Below, piece after piece: positions 12,580 to 20,372 of a stretch of 21,479 bases of DNA; positions within the stretch are counted from its first letter, which is position 1; each line of letters opens with the position of its first letter. Under the pieces are notes generated by a model, which searched no databases, was not told the origin of the DNA, and worked only from the letters and a program-made list of their open reading frames with translations. Location: IMG/VR virus record IMGVR_UViG_3300025889_001110, positions 1-21,479 of that record, one strand, 5' to 3'. This DNA is from a virus. The translations under genes were made by a program, and so were the position numbers.

Positions 12580-12817
12580 GATCCATATCTTTCAATTTCT
12601 TTTTTTCTAATTCACAATAATGAATTATTTTTTCTAAATCTTCTATGCCATTTTTATTCATATAACGGCACACATACTTTATTACATTACCTTGAAAGAA
12701 TGACAAGTCATTCTTAGAAATAAATTCATAAGGTTGAATGTGAAAATCTTTGTAGTGATTCCCGCCTATCTGTTTATCTTGTGGAAATGCTTCATCAAAC
12801 ATATTTTTATTTGTCAT
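12560..12817 (-). CDS. DUF3310 family protein
   Basis: The family pattern is clear: GGNHYKDFHIQPYEFI (19-33), GNVIKYVCRYMNK (43-55), then GIEDLEKIIHYCELE (57-71). DUF3310 proteins are common among replication genes of tailed phages and may be nucleotide-binding, but their biochemical role is not established. It is 85 aa, typical. AAAGGAG precedes its ATG. Upstream, separating it from the helicase, is a 150-bp gap with a strongly structured element, which would form its 5' leader. Confidence 0.85.
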   Translation of the reverse strand: MTNKNMFDEAFPQDKQIGGNHYKDFHIQPYEFISKNDLSFFQGNVIKYVCRYMNKNGIEDLEKIIHYCELEKKKLKDMDHGKGKR

Positions 12818-12838
12818 ACTTTACTCCTTTAAGTTATT

Positions 12839-12968
12839 GTGGTAGTTGTTGGTTTAACGGGCATGATAATCTTTTGGGAATCGAAGGCCCCGAACCAACG
12901 TCGCTCGTTAAAGCGCGAAGCTACCACTCTCCGCTGAGACTTTCCTTCTATCCCGATCGGTTGAAAGT
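12839..12968 (-). ncRNA. Candidate structured RNA: three-way junction plus two hairpins
   Basis: P1 GTGGTAG/CTACCAC (12839-12845/12921-12927) encloses P2 GTTGGTT/AACCAAC (12848-12854/12893-12899) and P3 CGCT/AGCG (12902-12905/12912-12915). Inside P2, GGGC/GCCC (12859-12862/12887-12890) adds a further stem. Next to P1 are CTC/GAG (12929-12931/12936-12938) and ACTTTC/GAAAGT (12939-12944/12963-12968). Helices follow each other with few linker bases, and the gap is much richer in GC than its neighbours. The strand is assigned from the operon direction. tRNA-like words occur (GGTAGC, GGTTCG, TTCGATTCC) but no tRNA fits. Confidence 0.5.
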
Positions 12969-14437
12969 TACAAAGAATAGCCATAACGCTCCTTCTTTGG
13001 TTTCAATAAGTACAAATTTTCTTTAGTTCTGGTAATACCTACATACCAAACTCTATGTTCCTCATTTGATTTCTCTTCATTATTTTCAATTGAATCTCTA
13101 ATTTTTTTAGCGTTATCTAACACAACAATTACATTTTCACATTCACCACCTTTTGCTGCATGAATAGTTGATACTTCTATCCTTGGATCTGGTGATAGTT
13201 TTTCACCATTAGATAACATTGTTCTTATATAATAACATTCATCTTGATCTGCTTTTGTAAATACATTGTACCAAAGATCATCTGGTAAATATCCAAAATC
13301 AGATAGTTTATATAAAGCTTGTGTTTCTTTAAATTTTGGTGAACGCGATACGTATTCAGATAATTCTTTTGCATCAGCTAATGATAAAGCGCTACCTTTA
13401 CAAAGATGACTAAAGTTTAGAATAGCTTTGTATAATCTTGTATTGTAACTTTTACCAAATCTATTTTTAAAATATAAATTGTTTTGTCTTAATTGTTTTG
13501 AAATTTCATCTGAACGATATGTAGTTCTAGTTAATATTAACCAGTTACCTTTAGTTAAATCTATATGATCCATATTATATATATGTTGAACAGAACCTTG
13601 AATACCTTTTTTAGGTAAATAATCTTTTCGTTTTCTAACAGTAATTCTTTGCAATATAATATCTGTTAATTCTTGTACTGCTGGTGGTATACGATTTGAA
13701 TAATTTAATATCTCTTCTTCTGCAGGTTCATTTAAAAATCTATTAACATCCGCTCCTGCCCAGGCAAATATGGCTTGGTCATCATCACCAGCTAAATAAA
13801 TATCTTTTGATTTTTCTTTTAATACATCAAACATTCTCCATTGTATTGGAGATAAATCTTGAGCCTCATCAATAAATACCACATCAAACTCTTTACATTT
13901 TTCTTTTTCATCTACAAATTTTGTAATCATATCATTAAAATCATAAAGGGTATCACCTTTAAAATGATTATAATTTAAGTAAACATGACCTAATGTTTCA
14001 TAATCTAAATCATCACTGTATTCATTTGTATTAAATTCATCTTCTACAGAAATATTTTTAACTCTAGCTTTATTAATTAATTTGAAATATTCACTATTGA
14101 AATTTAAATAACCAGATTCATCACCTGAATCTGTCACTCTTAAATTTAATTCTTTACCTATTTGTTCATAATGTACTGGTTGTAAAACATTTTCTTCACT
14201 CATACCCAATGTATGAAATGCAAACGAGTGTAATGTTTGAAAGTTTCTTAAATCTTTCTTATCTAAATCAGAATTTCTTTCGAGCATTCTATCTTTAGCT
14301 TCATTAGCTGCTTTTCTAGTAAATGCAAAGTAACCTATTTTATTTAAGGGAGTACCTTTTTTAATATACTCATCTACATAATTTAATAATGTAGTTGTTT
14401 TACCAGTGCCTGGAGGTCCAAAAATCTTTTTAATCAT
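12968..14437 (-). CDS. Superfamily 1 (UvrD/PcrA-type) DNA helicase
   Basis: ATP-driven 3'-5' or related translocase for replication or recombination. Motifs are in order: Walker A GPPGTGKT (7-14), YFAFTRKAA (motif Ia, 36-44), TLHSFAFHTLG, Walker B FIDEAQD (188-194), motif III LAGDDDQAIFAWAGAD (215-230), motif IV near SNRIPP, motif V STIHAAKGGE (423-431), motif VI YVGITRTKE (465-473). At 489 aa it is compact, without large 1B/2B insertions. It begins at TAATG on the primase stop, so primase and helicase are translationally coupled, which fits a primosome pair. Its stop lies at the edge of the structured element. Confidence 0.95.
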   Translation of the reverse strand: MIKKIFGPPGTGKTTTLLNYVDEYIKKGTPLNKIGYFAFTRKAANEAKDRMLERNSDLDKKDLRNFQTLHSFAFHTLGMSEENVLQPVHYEQIGKELNLRVTDSGDESGYLNFNSEYFKLINKARVKNISVEDEFNTNEYSDDLDYETLGHVYLNYNHFKGDTLYDFNDMITKFVDEKEKCKEFDVVFIDEAQDLSPIQWRMFDVLKEKSKDIYLAGDDDQAIFAWAGADVNRFLNEPAEEEILNYSNRIPPAVQELTDIILQRITVRKRKDYLPKKGIQGSVQHIYNMDHIDLTKGNWLILTRTTYRSDEISKQLRQNNLYFKNRFGKSYNTRLYKAILNFSHLCKGSALSLADAKELSEYVSRSPKFKETQALYKLSDFGYLPDDLWYNVFTKADQDECYYIRTMLSNGEKLSPDPRIEVSTIHAAKGGECENVIVVLDNAKKIRDSIENNEEKSNEEHRVWYVGITRTKENLYLLKPKKERYGYSL

Positions 14438-16077
14438 TAGAAATTACTTTCTCTCTTTTGTATAACTTGTTCTTTTGGTTTCTCTTCGTCAGATAATAAT
14501 TCAGGAAACTTATTTAAAGATATTTTAACAACATTAACTGGTGGATTAGATTTTTCTTGACCTGCTGATTTTGGAAATCTTTTTTGATTAGTAAAATCTG
14601 CTTCAAATAATTCTTTCATCATTTCTCCAGTAACCATTCTATTATCTTTCCATTCTTTATTTTTTAAAGTATTAAAAAAACTTGCATAAACAAAGTATGC
14701 ATGACTATCTTCAATCAATACTGCTCCTGTTTTAAATGACGCGTGAGTCTGTGCTTTTGGTCCATTTAAATAAGTCAATAAATATTCCTCTAATAGTTCT
14801 TTTGGTGTTGTACCTTTTGGTGGAGGTGTTGTTAATTTAGGTGGAAATAAATTATCTAATATATCTTGAAATTCATTTTGTTTTATTTTTGGTGGAACCA
14901 TGTCTGCTGCTGCACCAATAATTGCTCTAATATTATCTAGTTCAATAATTTGTTTTATATTTTTTGCTCTTACTTCTTTTGTAGTTTGTCCATCAGATAA
15001 TGTTACATTAAATGTATATTGTGGTTCAGGATAAGTTATTTTCTGTAATCCTGATAATGCTGGGAAAACTCTTTTTTTATCTGATAAATATCCAAAAGCT
15101 CTCTTACGACACTCTGCTTTCATACATACTGGTTGTATTGGATCTTCAGTACAAGTATGTCCTTTAGTTTCTCTAACCCAAGATTTTAATTTCTTTTTAG
15201 TTTTATCTTCCGACCAATCTATAACTCCATTTGCATCCGGCTTAAAATATTTACCCGGTGCTGCAATAACCATTTTTTCCCAATCATCTGGATATTTCTT
15301 TTTAGCAAACACCATGTAGTTATATAAAAATCTATCTCTACCATCTGTTAATGGTTCTTTAGTTAATATTTGTAAACAAGGTGGACCATCATTAAATTCT
15401 TCTGCTCCACCATTTAATAAAGATCTGGTGTGTTCTATTGTAAATTCTTCTAATTCATCTGCAGTATAAGTATTAGCATCTATTACATCTATAAATTGAT
15501 CAAATGTAAATGTTGTACCATCTAAATTAAATCCAACTCTTTCTGTTTTATTGTAATAAGGTAAATTAATATATTGACCCATGTTCCATTTACCTTCAGC
15601 ATCTTTACCTAATTCTGTTTGCTTAGGATATATTTCAATATTGTTTGGAAGTTTTAATGTAAGTAGTAATCCTTCTAAAAAATTTCTTATTGCAACTGCT
15701 CTTATTTTTTCTTTAACAAATAAATATAAATGAAGTCCACCACTTTTAGATTTAACTGGAACAATTGGTAATTTATGTTCTGAAATAATATCTAAATATT
15801 TTTTATATGGAAAATTAGAATAACTATGTTGCTTATCATCAATATCTATAGCACCAAATTGTGCCATACCTTTATCATCACATGGTTGAATACCAATTGA
15901 TTGTCTACCATTTAAATGATCTAAATAATCTTGATCTTTAATTTCTCTGTGTGCCCAACCATAAACTGGTTTAGCTTTACCTGTACTTGGATCTATTGAT
16001 AATTTTTTTAAATTGGCTACACCAAAATTTCTTTGTAATCCTGAAAATATTTCTATAAATCTTTTTTCTTTATTCAT
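14437..16077 (-). CDS. Archaeo-eukaryotic-type primase (AEP), TOTE-like
   Basis: Likely makes replication primers. The N-terminal catalytic part shows the AEP pattern: FGAIDIDDK (D78, D80), SKSGGLHLYLF (H116) and NIEIYPKQ (E149), similar to the primase domain in TOTE-type elements. The middle contains PPC (C234), then HTC (C309), C318 and C323 near RAFG, a four-cysteine arrangement reminiscent of the Fe-S region of primase large subunits. The C-terminal third is Lys/Pro rich with PPKLTTPPPKG, then a winged-helix-like end. No helicase motor is fused; the SF1 helicase is the next gene (TAATG). 546 aa. Confidence 0.85.
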   Translation of the reverse strand: MNKEKRFIEIFSGLQRNFGVANLKKLSIDPSTGKAKPVYGWAHREIKDQDYLDHLNGRQSIGIQPCDDKGMAQFGAIDIDDKQHSYSNFPYKKYLDIISEHKLPIVPVKSKSGGLHLYLFVKEKIRAVAIRNFLEGLLLTLKLPNNIEIYPKQTELGKDAEGKWNMGQYINLPYYNKTERVGFNLDGTTFTFDQFIDVIDANTYTADELEEFTIEHTRSLLNGGAEEFNDGPPCLQILTKEPLTDGRDRFLYNYMVFAKKKYPDDWEKMVIAAPGKYFKPDANGVIDWSEDKTKKKLKSWVRETKGHTCTEDPIQPVCMKAECRKRAFGYLSDKKRVFPALSGLQKITYPEPQYTFNVTLSDGQTTKEVRAKNIKQIIELDNIRAIIGAAADMVPPKIKQNEFQDILDNLFPPKLTTPPPKGTTPKELLEEYLLTYLNGPKAQTHASFKTGAVLIEDSHAYFVYASFFNTLKNKEWKDNRMVTGEMMKELFEADFTNQKRFPKSAGQEKSNPPVNVVKISLNKFPELLSDEEKPKEQVIQKRESNF

Positions 16078-16093
16078 AAACTGTCTCTAGTTT

Positions 16094-16122
16094 ATGTGGG
16101 CGATTGCTCGCCCACACATAAA
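16094..16122 (-). promoter_or_regulatory. Strong intergenic hairpin between SSB-like and primase genes
   Basis: GTGGGCGA (16096-16103) and TCGCCCAC (16108-16115) form a perfect 8-bp stem with a 4-nt loop, prolonged by flanking TTTAT/ATAAA. No U-tract follows leftward, so a simple terminator is unlikely. An RNA-stability, processing or attenuation element lowering primase relative to the upstream protein would fit. Confidence 0.5.
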
Positions 16123-16127
16123 ATGAT

Positions 16128-16940
16128 TTAGAAGTTAGAAGCTTCACCTTTAGCAGAGTCATTAGACTCGCCATGTTTAACTTTAACATCACCTTTTGAT
16201 ACACTATCAGAAAAAGACTTAGCTTGTTGATACAATGCAGAATCTTGCACTGGACCAATCTTACTAACTTCCCAACCAAACCATGTACCTTTATCATTTG
16301 ACTGTTGAGTAGTTCTCAACTTATATGTATGACTGTAAGATGCTGGAGTGAACATACCGTTCTTTCCTTTCATCTTTATACTAACCATCATACTATTCCA
16401 TTTTCTACTAATCTTTAATTGCGTCGATTTCATGGCAATTAAAGCTGTAGATGGAGTATTACCTAGAACAACTACAAAATGACTTGCAGTCTTTTCGATA
16501 TAATTACCATTTGGTAATCTATCTTTATAAGATGCATCTCTTGTAGTTTTAGTCATGATATCACTATGAGACGGGTGAATAGCAACTGGTGCTCCAGAAC
16601 CTTCGCCTCTATCTTGCCATTCAATGTATTCTAACTTGTAATGACAAGGAACGACTTCAATTCCTTTTTCACCGTCGAACAATTCACCAGTAACAGAGTT
16701 GTAAATCATTCCAGGTTCTGCACCTTGAACATATTTACCATCTCTTTTATTTACTTCTGGAGATAATTGTCCGAGTATTTTTAAGAATGGTAATGCTAAA
16801 TCTTCATGAGTTAGGTTATCCACTCCTTGGTTTGCATCTGCTTCAAACATATTAACAGATAGCGCACCTGCATTAACTTTTTCAGTTACTGCATTATTGT
16901 TTCTTGGTTCTTGTTTCTTTATTATTTGTTCTTGAGACAT
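16128..16940 (-). CDS. Putative single-stranded DNA-binding / replication protein
   Basis: Identified by context and shape rather than by a firm family match. The core is beta-rich (about 45-235), with DLALPFLKILGQ, GMIYNSVTGE, GIEVVPCHYKLEYIEW and a later strand set HFVVVLGN and TYKLRTTQQ. The Ser/Asp/Lys-rich, disordered tail ends in Phe, as many SSBs do, though it is not strongly acidic. It precedes the primase in the same transcript, with a stable hairpin between. A non-SSB role, such as a replication or recombination mediator, is possible. It begins 11 bp after the stop of the 182-aa gene and has GGAGG before the ATG. Confidence 0.6.
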   Translation of the reverse strand: MSQEQIIKKQEPRNNNAVTEKVNAGALSVNMFEADANQGVDNLTHEDLALPFLKILGQLSPEVNKRDGKYVQGAEPGMIYNSVTGELFDGEKGIEVVPCHYKLEYIEWQDRGEGSGAPVAIHPSHSDIMTKTTRDASYKDRLPNGNYIEKTASHFVVVLGNTPSTALIAMKSTQLKISRKWNSMMVSIKMKGKNGMFTPASYSHTYKLRTTQQSNDKGTWFGWEVSKIGPVQDSALYQQAKSFSDSVSKGDVKVKHGESNDSAKGEASNF

Positions 16941-16951
16941 ATTTATTCCTC

Positions 16952-17500
16952 CTATGCTCTTGTTATTTTGGTTCTGTTTCCTGCGAACACATTAAAAAGA
17001 TCAGAGGGCATCTCTTGCCCAGATTCGAGACGCTCTCTGACCAACGCTTTAAGTGTCATAGGTTCAACCTTTAACTTCTGGGTAGGTTGATAGCCTTGAC
17101 CTTGTGCAAGGACAGCGTATTCTGCCGCCTTGTTATCCTCGTTACGACCAAAGGAAACAGTAACCTCATTTTTAATAAGATCACCCAGGCCGTTATCACG
17201 AAGCCATTTAAATGCTTCTTCCTTTTTTGCTACAGGAATTGAAGCACCGTAGACGGGTTTAATTTCTATTGCTGACCCGTCTGCTAATTTCATTGTACTA
17301 ATATTCATTTCAGTCATCATAGTTGGTATGACTTCTCCTGAAAGAGCTTCTTCTTGTTTTTTTAGCTGTTTTAAATTTTCTTCAGCTATTTTTATTTGAT
17401 CTTCTATATTCTTTAACTTAACCACTTGTTCAGCTAAAGATGAAACATCATTAGTTTGAGTTATTGACTCAGCTTGATCTGCTTCAAAGTTTATACTCAT
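16952..17500 (-). CDS. Coiled-coil phage protein (182 aa), replication-operon member
   Basis: The N-terminal part (about 20-55) is a coiled coil with heptad Leu/Ile and Lys/Glu-rich spacing. A globular part follows (60-115) with ISTMKLADGSAIEIKPVYGA, a helix EEAFKWLRDNGLGDLI and a strand VTVSFG. The C-terminal ~40 residues include LKALVRERLESGQEMPSDLFNVFAGNRTKI. The family cannot be named from memory, but its position directly before the SSB-like gene suggests a replication or recombination accessory. The start overlaps the 104-aa gene by 17 bp. Confidence 0.78.
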   Translation of the reverse strand: MSINFEADQAESITQTNDVSSLAEQVVKLKNIEDQIKIAEENLKQLKKQEEALSGEVIPTMMTEMNISTMKLADGSAIEIKPVYGASIPVAKKEEAFKWLRDNGLGDLIKNEVTVSFGRNEDNKAAEYAVLAQGQGYQPTQKLKVEPMTLKALVRERLESGQEMPSDLFNVFAGNRTKITRA

Positions 17501-17798
17501 AGTATTGTATCTCCTTATTTAGTGTTATTATTTCTTTCTTAGCACTTTTAATCATTTTAAAAGCTTTGTATTTCATATAATAAAAATCAAAAATTTTGTC
17601 AAGGTTAAAAATAAAAAAACCTATTATAGCTAAAATATAATGTCTAAATTTTATATCTTTATCTTTTTGAAATAAATTAAAATTTTTTATAAACTGTATA
17701 TCTTTCTTAGTTTGTTTTATAAAATTTTCTAATTCTAACTTTCTATCTTTCATACGATACAGTCTGTTTTGTATCTTCCATCGTTCTTTATCCGTCAT
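17484..17798 (-). CDS. Helical protein with one membrane segment (104 aa)
   Basis: The N-terminus is a highly charged helix (1-50, Lys/Arg/Glu rich), then a hydrophobic stretch (about 53-68, YILAIIGFFIFNL) predicted to be membrane-spanning or hydrophobic core, then a second Lys-rich helix. It is possibly a membrane-associated coiled coil. AAAGGAAA precedes the ATG. It overlaps the preceding gene by 11 bp and the following by 17 bp. Function is unknown. Confidence 0.68.
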   Translation of the reverse strand: MTDKERWKIQNRLYRMKDRKLELENFIKQTKKDIQFIKNFNLFQKDKDIKFRHYILAIIGFFIFNLDKIFDFYYMKYKAFKMIKSAKKEIITLNKEIQYYEYKL

Positions 17799-18147
17799 CT
17801 ATGTTTCCTTTTTCGTATAAGTTTATTTCAACTGGGTAGTATGTATGTTCTTGTCGATCCCATTTCAAGAGATTATATTTACCTCCAGTAATGTCTGCGG
17901 CAATAGAACACGCTACACCTATTATAGCTGGATCACCTGTTAATAACAAATAATCTTTTTCAGTATAATTCTTTAAAAGTTTTCTTAACTTAAAAATTAA
18001 AGGACCAGGTGACAAAATAATTTGGCTAAATTCAGGCAACAATGTGACAAGTTTGCCGTACTTTTGTGCACCCATAATATTAAATTTTGGTTTACCTGAT
18101 CTTGTACCAGGTAACTCTTGAATAATATAAACTGTAGAATCACTCAT
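17788..18147 (-). CDS. Hypothetical protein (119 aa), first gene of the replication operon
   Basis: An open frame extends 57 bp further to a TTG, but that codon lies within the promoter-like TTGACA, so ATG 18145-18147 is taken as the start. The protein has a small alpha/beta look: VYIIQELPG, QKYGKLVTLLPEFSQIILSPGPLIFKLRKLL, then DYLLLTGDPAIIGVACSIAADITGG. The LTGDPAIIG turn and hydrophobic helix could form a binding pocket. No catalytic motif was recognised. It leads the leftward operon of replication genes and diverges from the SNF2 helicase gene. Confidence 0.75.
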   Translation of the reverse strand: MSDSTVYIIQELPGTRSGKPKFNIMGAQKYGKLVTLLPEFSQIILSPGPLIFKLRKLLKNYTEKDYLLLTGDPAIIGVACSIAADITGGKYNLLKWDRQEHTYYPVEINLYEKGNIDDG

Positions 18148-18167
18148 AATTATTTTTACTTTCGCTG

Positions 18168-18204
18168 TTGACAAGTAAGTAGCGTTTATTATATAGATTG
18201 TCAA
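18168..18204. promoter_or_regulatory. Face-to-face promoter region between divergent operons
   Basis: Rightward: TTGACA (18168-18173), 16-bp spacer, TATATA (18190-18195), giving a start about 25 bp before the SNF2 gene. Leftward: a perfect TATAAT (18188-18193), and a TTGACA (18199-18204) that is too close to it to pair and instead faces TACTTA (18176-18181) at 17 bp. The two TTGACA boxes form an inverted repeat around shared -10 elements. Confidence 0.7.
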
Positions 18205-18229
18205 TAGAAAGACAACAATAAAAATTATT

Positions 18230-19663
18230 ATGAACTATAAATTTAAAACTAAACCTTATGCGCATCAAATAACTGCGTTAGAAAAATCTTGGAATAAAGA
18301 AGTATTTGCATACTTTATGGAAATGGGAACTGGTAAATCAAAAGTTCTTATTGACAACATTTCTATGTTGTATGACAAAGGTAAAATTAATGGTGCATTA
18401 ATTATTGCACCTAAAGGTGTATATCAAAACTGGTATGATACAGAAATTCCAGTTCATATGGCTGATCATATAGAAAAAGATGTAGTGTTATGGAAAGCTT
18501 TAATTAATCAAAAACAACAAAATGAACTTAATAAATTATTTGAGTCTACAGAAAAACTCCATATATTAGTTATGAATGTAGAAGCATTCTCTACTAAAAA
18601 AGGTTTAGACTTTGCAGCTAAGTTTATGAGTTGTCACAATACTTTAATAGCAATAGATGAATCTACTACAATTAAAAATCCAGATGCTAAAAGAACTAAA
18701 AATATTGTAGCACTTGGTAAGTATGCTAAGTATAGAAGAATACTTACTGGTTCACCTGTAACTAAATCACCATTAGATTTATATAAACAATGTGAATTTT
18801 TAGATGAATATTTATTAGAGTATAGTTCTTACTATGCATTTAGAACACGATATGCGATTATGAAATCTGCAAACTTTGGTGGTCGTTCTGTTCAAATAGT
18901 TGTAGGTTATAGAAATTTAGGTGAGTTGTCTAAAAAATTAGAACCATTTTCATATCGTTGTTTAAAAGAAGATTGTTTAGATTTACCTGACTACACTTAT
19001 ACTAAACGTGTAATTCAATTAAGTCCTGAACAGAAAAAATTATATCAACAAATGAAAGTATTAGCATTAGCAGAATTAGATGGAAAACAAATGACAACTC
19101 AATCTGCTATGGTTCAGTTAATGAGACTACATCAAATCACTTGTGGTCATTTTACTTCTGATGATGGTACCATTAAAGAAATTAAAAATGAAAGATTAAC
19201 TGCACTAGTTGATATACTTTCTGAAGTAGAAAACAAAGCTGTTATTTGGGCCCACTATAGACATGATATAAATGCAATTATTAATGCTGTAGAAAAAAAC
19301 TTTGGTAAAGATTCTTATGTAACTTACTATGGTGATACAACAAATGAAGACAGACAAAAAGCTATTAAAGAAATACAAGATCCTAATAGTCCTGTTAGAT
19401 TTATAATTGGTACACCACAAACGGGTGGCTATGGTATTACCTTAACGGGTGCTAATACAATGATCTATTATGCCAATGGTTATGATTATGAAAAAAGAAT
19501 ACAATCAGAAGCTAGAATAAATCGTGCAGGTCAAACTAGAAAAATGACTTACATAGATATTATTGCAGAAGATACTGTTGATGAAAAAATTGTAAAAGCA
19601 TTAAGAAATAAAATGAATATTGCAACTAAGATTACAGGAGATGAATTAAAAGAATGGATCTAA
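18230..19663 (+). CDS. SNF2-type superfamily 2 helicase/translocase
   Basis: ATP-dependent double-stranded-DNA translocase, in phages thought to remodel replication or recombination intermediates. Motifs are: Q-like PYAHQITALEKSW, Walker A MEMGTGKS (30-37), Ia LIIAPKG, DEAD-box variant IDES (142-145), III LTGSP (172-176), and C-terminal motifs IIGTPQTGGYGITLTGA and QSEARINRAGQ (425-435, VI). At 477 aa it has only the two-lobe motor, with no nuclease or chromatin domain. It is rightward, driven by the promoter at 18168-18195, and opposite to all other replication genes. It overlaps the 73-aa gene by 10 bp. Confidence 0.95.
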   Translation: MNYKFKTKPYAHQITALEKSWNKEVFAYFMEMGTGKSKVLIDNISMLYDKGKINGALIIAPKGVYQNWYDTEIPVHMADHIEKDVVLWKALINQKQQNELNKLFESTEKLHILVMNVEAFSTKKGLDFAAKFMSCHNTLIAIDESTTIKNPDAKRTKNIVALGKYAKYRRILTGSPVTKSPLDLYKQCEFLDEYLLEYSSYYAFRTRYAIMKSANFGGRSVQIVVGYRNLGELSKKLEPFSYRCLKEDCLDLPDYTYTKRVIQLSPEQKKLYQQMKVLALAELDGKQMTTQSAMVQLMRLHQITCGHFTSDDGTIKEIKNERLTALVDILSEVENKAVIWAHYRHDINAIINAVEKNFGKDSYVTYYGDTTNEDRQKAIKEIQDPNSPVRFIIGTPQTGGYGITLTGANTMIYYANGYDYEKRIQSEARINRAGQTRKMTYIDIIAEDTVDEKIVKALRNKMNIATKITGDELKEWI

Positions 19664-19875
19664 TTATATTTACTAATGATTTATATCATTTAATTCCTGT
19701 AACAAAAGAAATGCTATCAGGTATAGAAATTCCAAATGAAATAGATTGTATGGACTTATGTAAAATTATAAGAGAAAATTTTACAACTTATATTAGTTCT
19801 AAAAATATTCATGTCCTGAATGGACACAATGCAAATTTTTATGGATGTATATGTGGGGCCGAAGCCCCACAATAA
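19654..19875 (+). CDS. Small hypothetical protein (73 aa)
   Basis: Function unknown. The protein starts inside the SNF2 gene (10-bp overlap), so translation is probably coupled. It has a short hydrophobic start, a helical centre (MDLCKIIRENFTTYISS) and three cysteines: one near 32, then CIC (65 and 67) at the end. The last codons lie within the stable hairpin at 19852-19871, so the C-terminus (CGAEAPQ) is partly dictated by that structure. Confidence 0.7.
   Translation: MDLIIFTNDLYHLIPVTKEMLSGIEIPNEIDCMDLCKIIRENFTTYISSKNIHVLNGHNANFYGCICGAEAPQ
19852..19871. terminator. Stable hairpin between convergent genes, probable bidirectional terminator
   Basis: TGTGGGGC (19852-19859), loop CGAA, GCCCCACA (19864-19871): an 8-bp GC-rich stem at the junction of the rightward 73-aa gene and leftward Hsp20. 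Read leftward the loop is TTCG closed by C-G, the unusually stable UUCG tetraloop. Neither side has a long U-tract; rightward it is followed by AATAATTATTT. Confidence 0.6.
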
Positions 19876-20298
19876 TTATTTAACTTTTATTTCTTGAGCT
19901 TTAACTTCTTCCGGTTCATTAACTCCTAATTTAACAGTCAATACACCGTCTTCCATTTTAGCGTCATCAACAACTACATCATTTCTTAAAGAAAATTGTT
20001 TGTAGAATTTTCTGAATGCTAAACCTTTTTCAATGTATTCTTTTTCTTTGTCATCTACTTGACCAGAAACAGTTAATACACCATCTTTGTATTCAACTTT
20101 AACATTCTTTTTGTTGTAACCAGCAAGACCTAGTTCTATTCCATATTGTCCTTTTCCATATTTCACTACATTGTAAAATGGAAATGATTGTACTTTTGAT
20201 AAACTATCAAAGATAGAATCAAAAGAATCACCAAACATTCTATTGGAATTATCCCAAAGATCTTTTTGGAATTTATTTATTAAATCTAAACCTGTCAT
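19876..20298 (-). CDS. Small heat-shock protein (Hsp20/alpha-crystallin)
   Basis: ATP-independent chaperone holding unfolded proteins. The alpha-crystallin domain runs from about 45 to 130. The beta-strand pattern GIELGLAGYNKKNVKVEYKDGVLTVSG is followed by a charged loop, FRKFYKQFSLRNDV and KMEDGVLTVKL, which matches the conserved A-x-x-x-G-V-L-T-x-x-x motif. The C-terminal tail contains QEIKVK, a weaker version of the usual I-x-I anchor. The start is ATG 20298, not the upstream in-frame ATG, because AAGGAGG precedes it. Hsp20 genes occur in marine myoviruses and may help virion assembly. It lies 74 bp after the SpeD-like gene. Confidence 0.92.
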   Translation of the reverse strand: MTGLDLINKFQKDLWDNSNRMFGDSFDSIFDSLSKVQSFPFYNVVKYGKGQYGIELGLAGYNKKNVKVEYKDGVLTVSGQVDDKEKEYIEKGLAFRKFYKQFSLRNDVVVDDAKMEDGVLTVKLGVNEPEEVKAQEIKVK

Positions 20299-20372
20299 AT
20301 AAACCTCCTTGTTAATGTTAAGCAAAGTTTAGTGGCCAGCCTAATTGCTGCACCGATAAGTAATATAATTAT

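Noticed and set aside
12839-12968. A tRNA gene
   Set aside because: tRNA-like words are present, but no 7-bp acceptor plus three arms can be fitted in either strand: the T-stem has mismatches beside the loop and the acceptor strands do not pair.
16070-16297. 75-aa frame overlapping the SSB-like gene end
   Set aside because: Same strand, shifted frame of a well-supported gene. It spans the intergenic hairpin and has no ribosome site.
17788-18204. 138-aa version of the first operon gene starting at TTG 18204
   Set aside because: The TTG belongs to a TTGACA promoter-like box, there is no ribosome site, and the ATG at 18147 gives a cleaner start.
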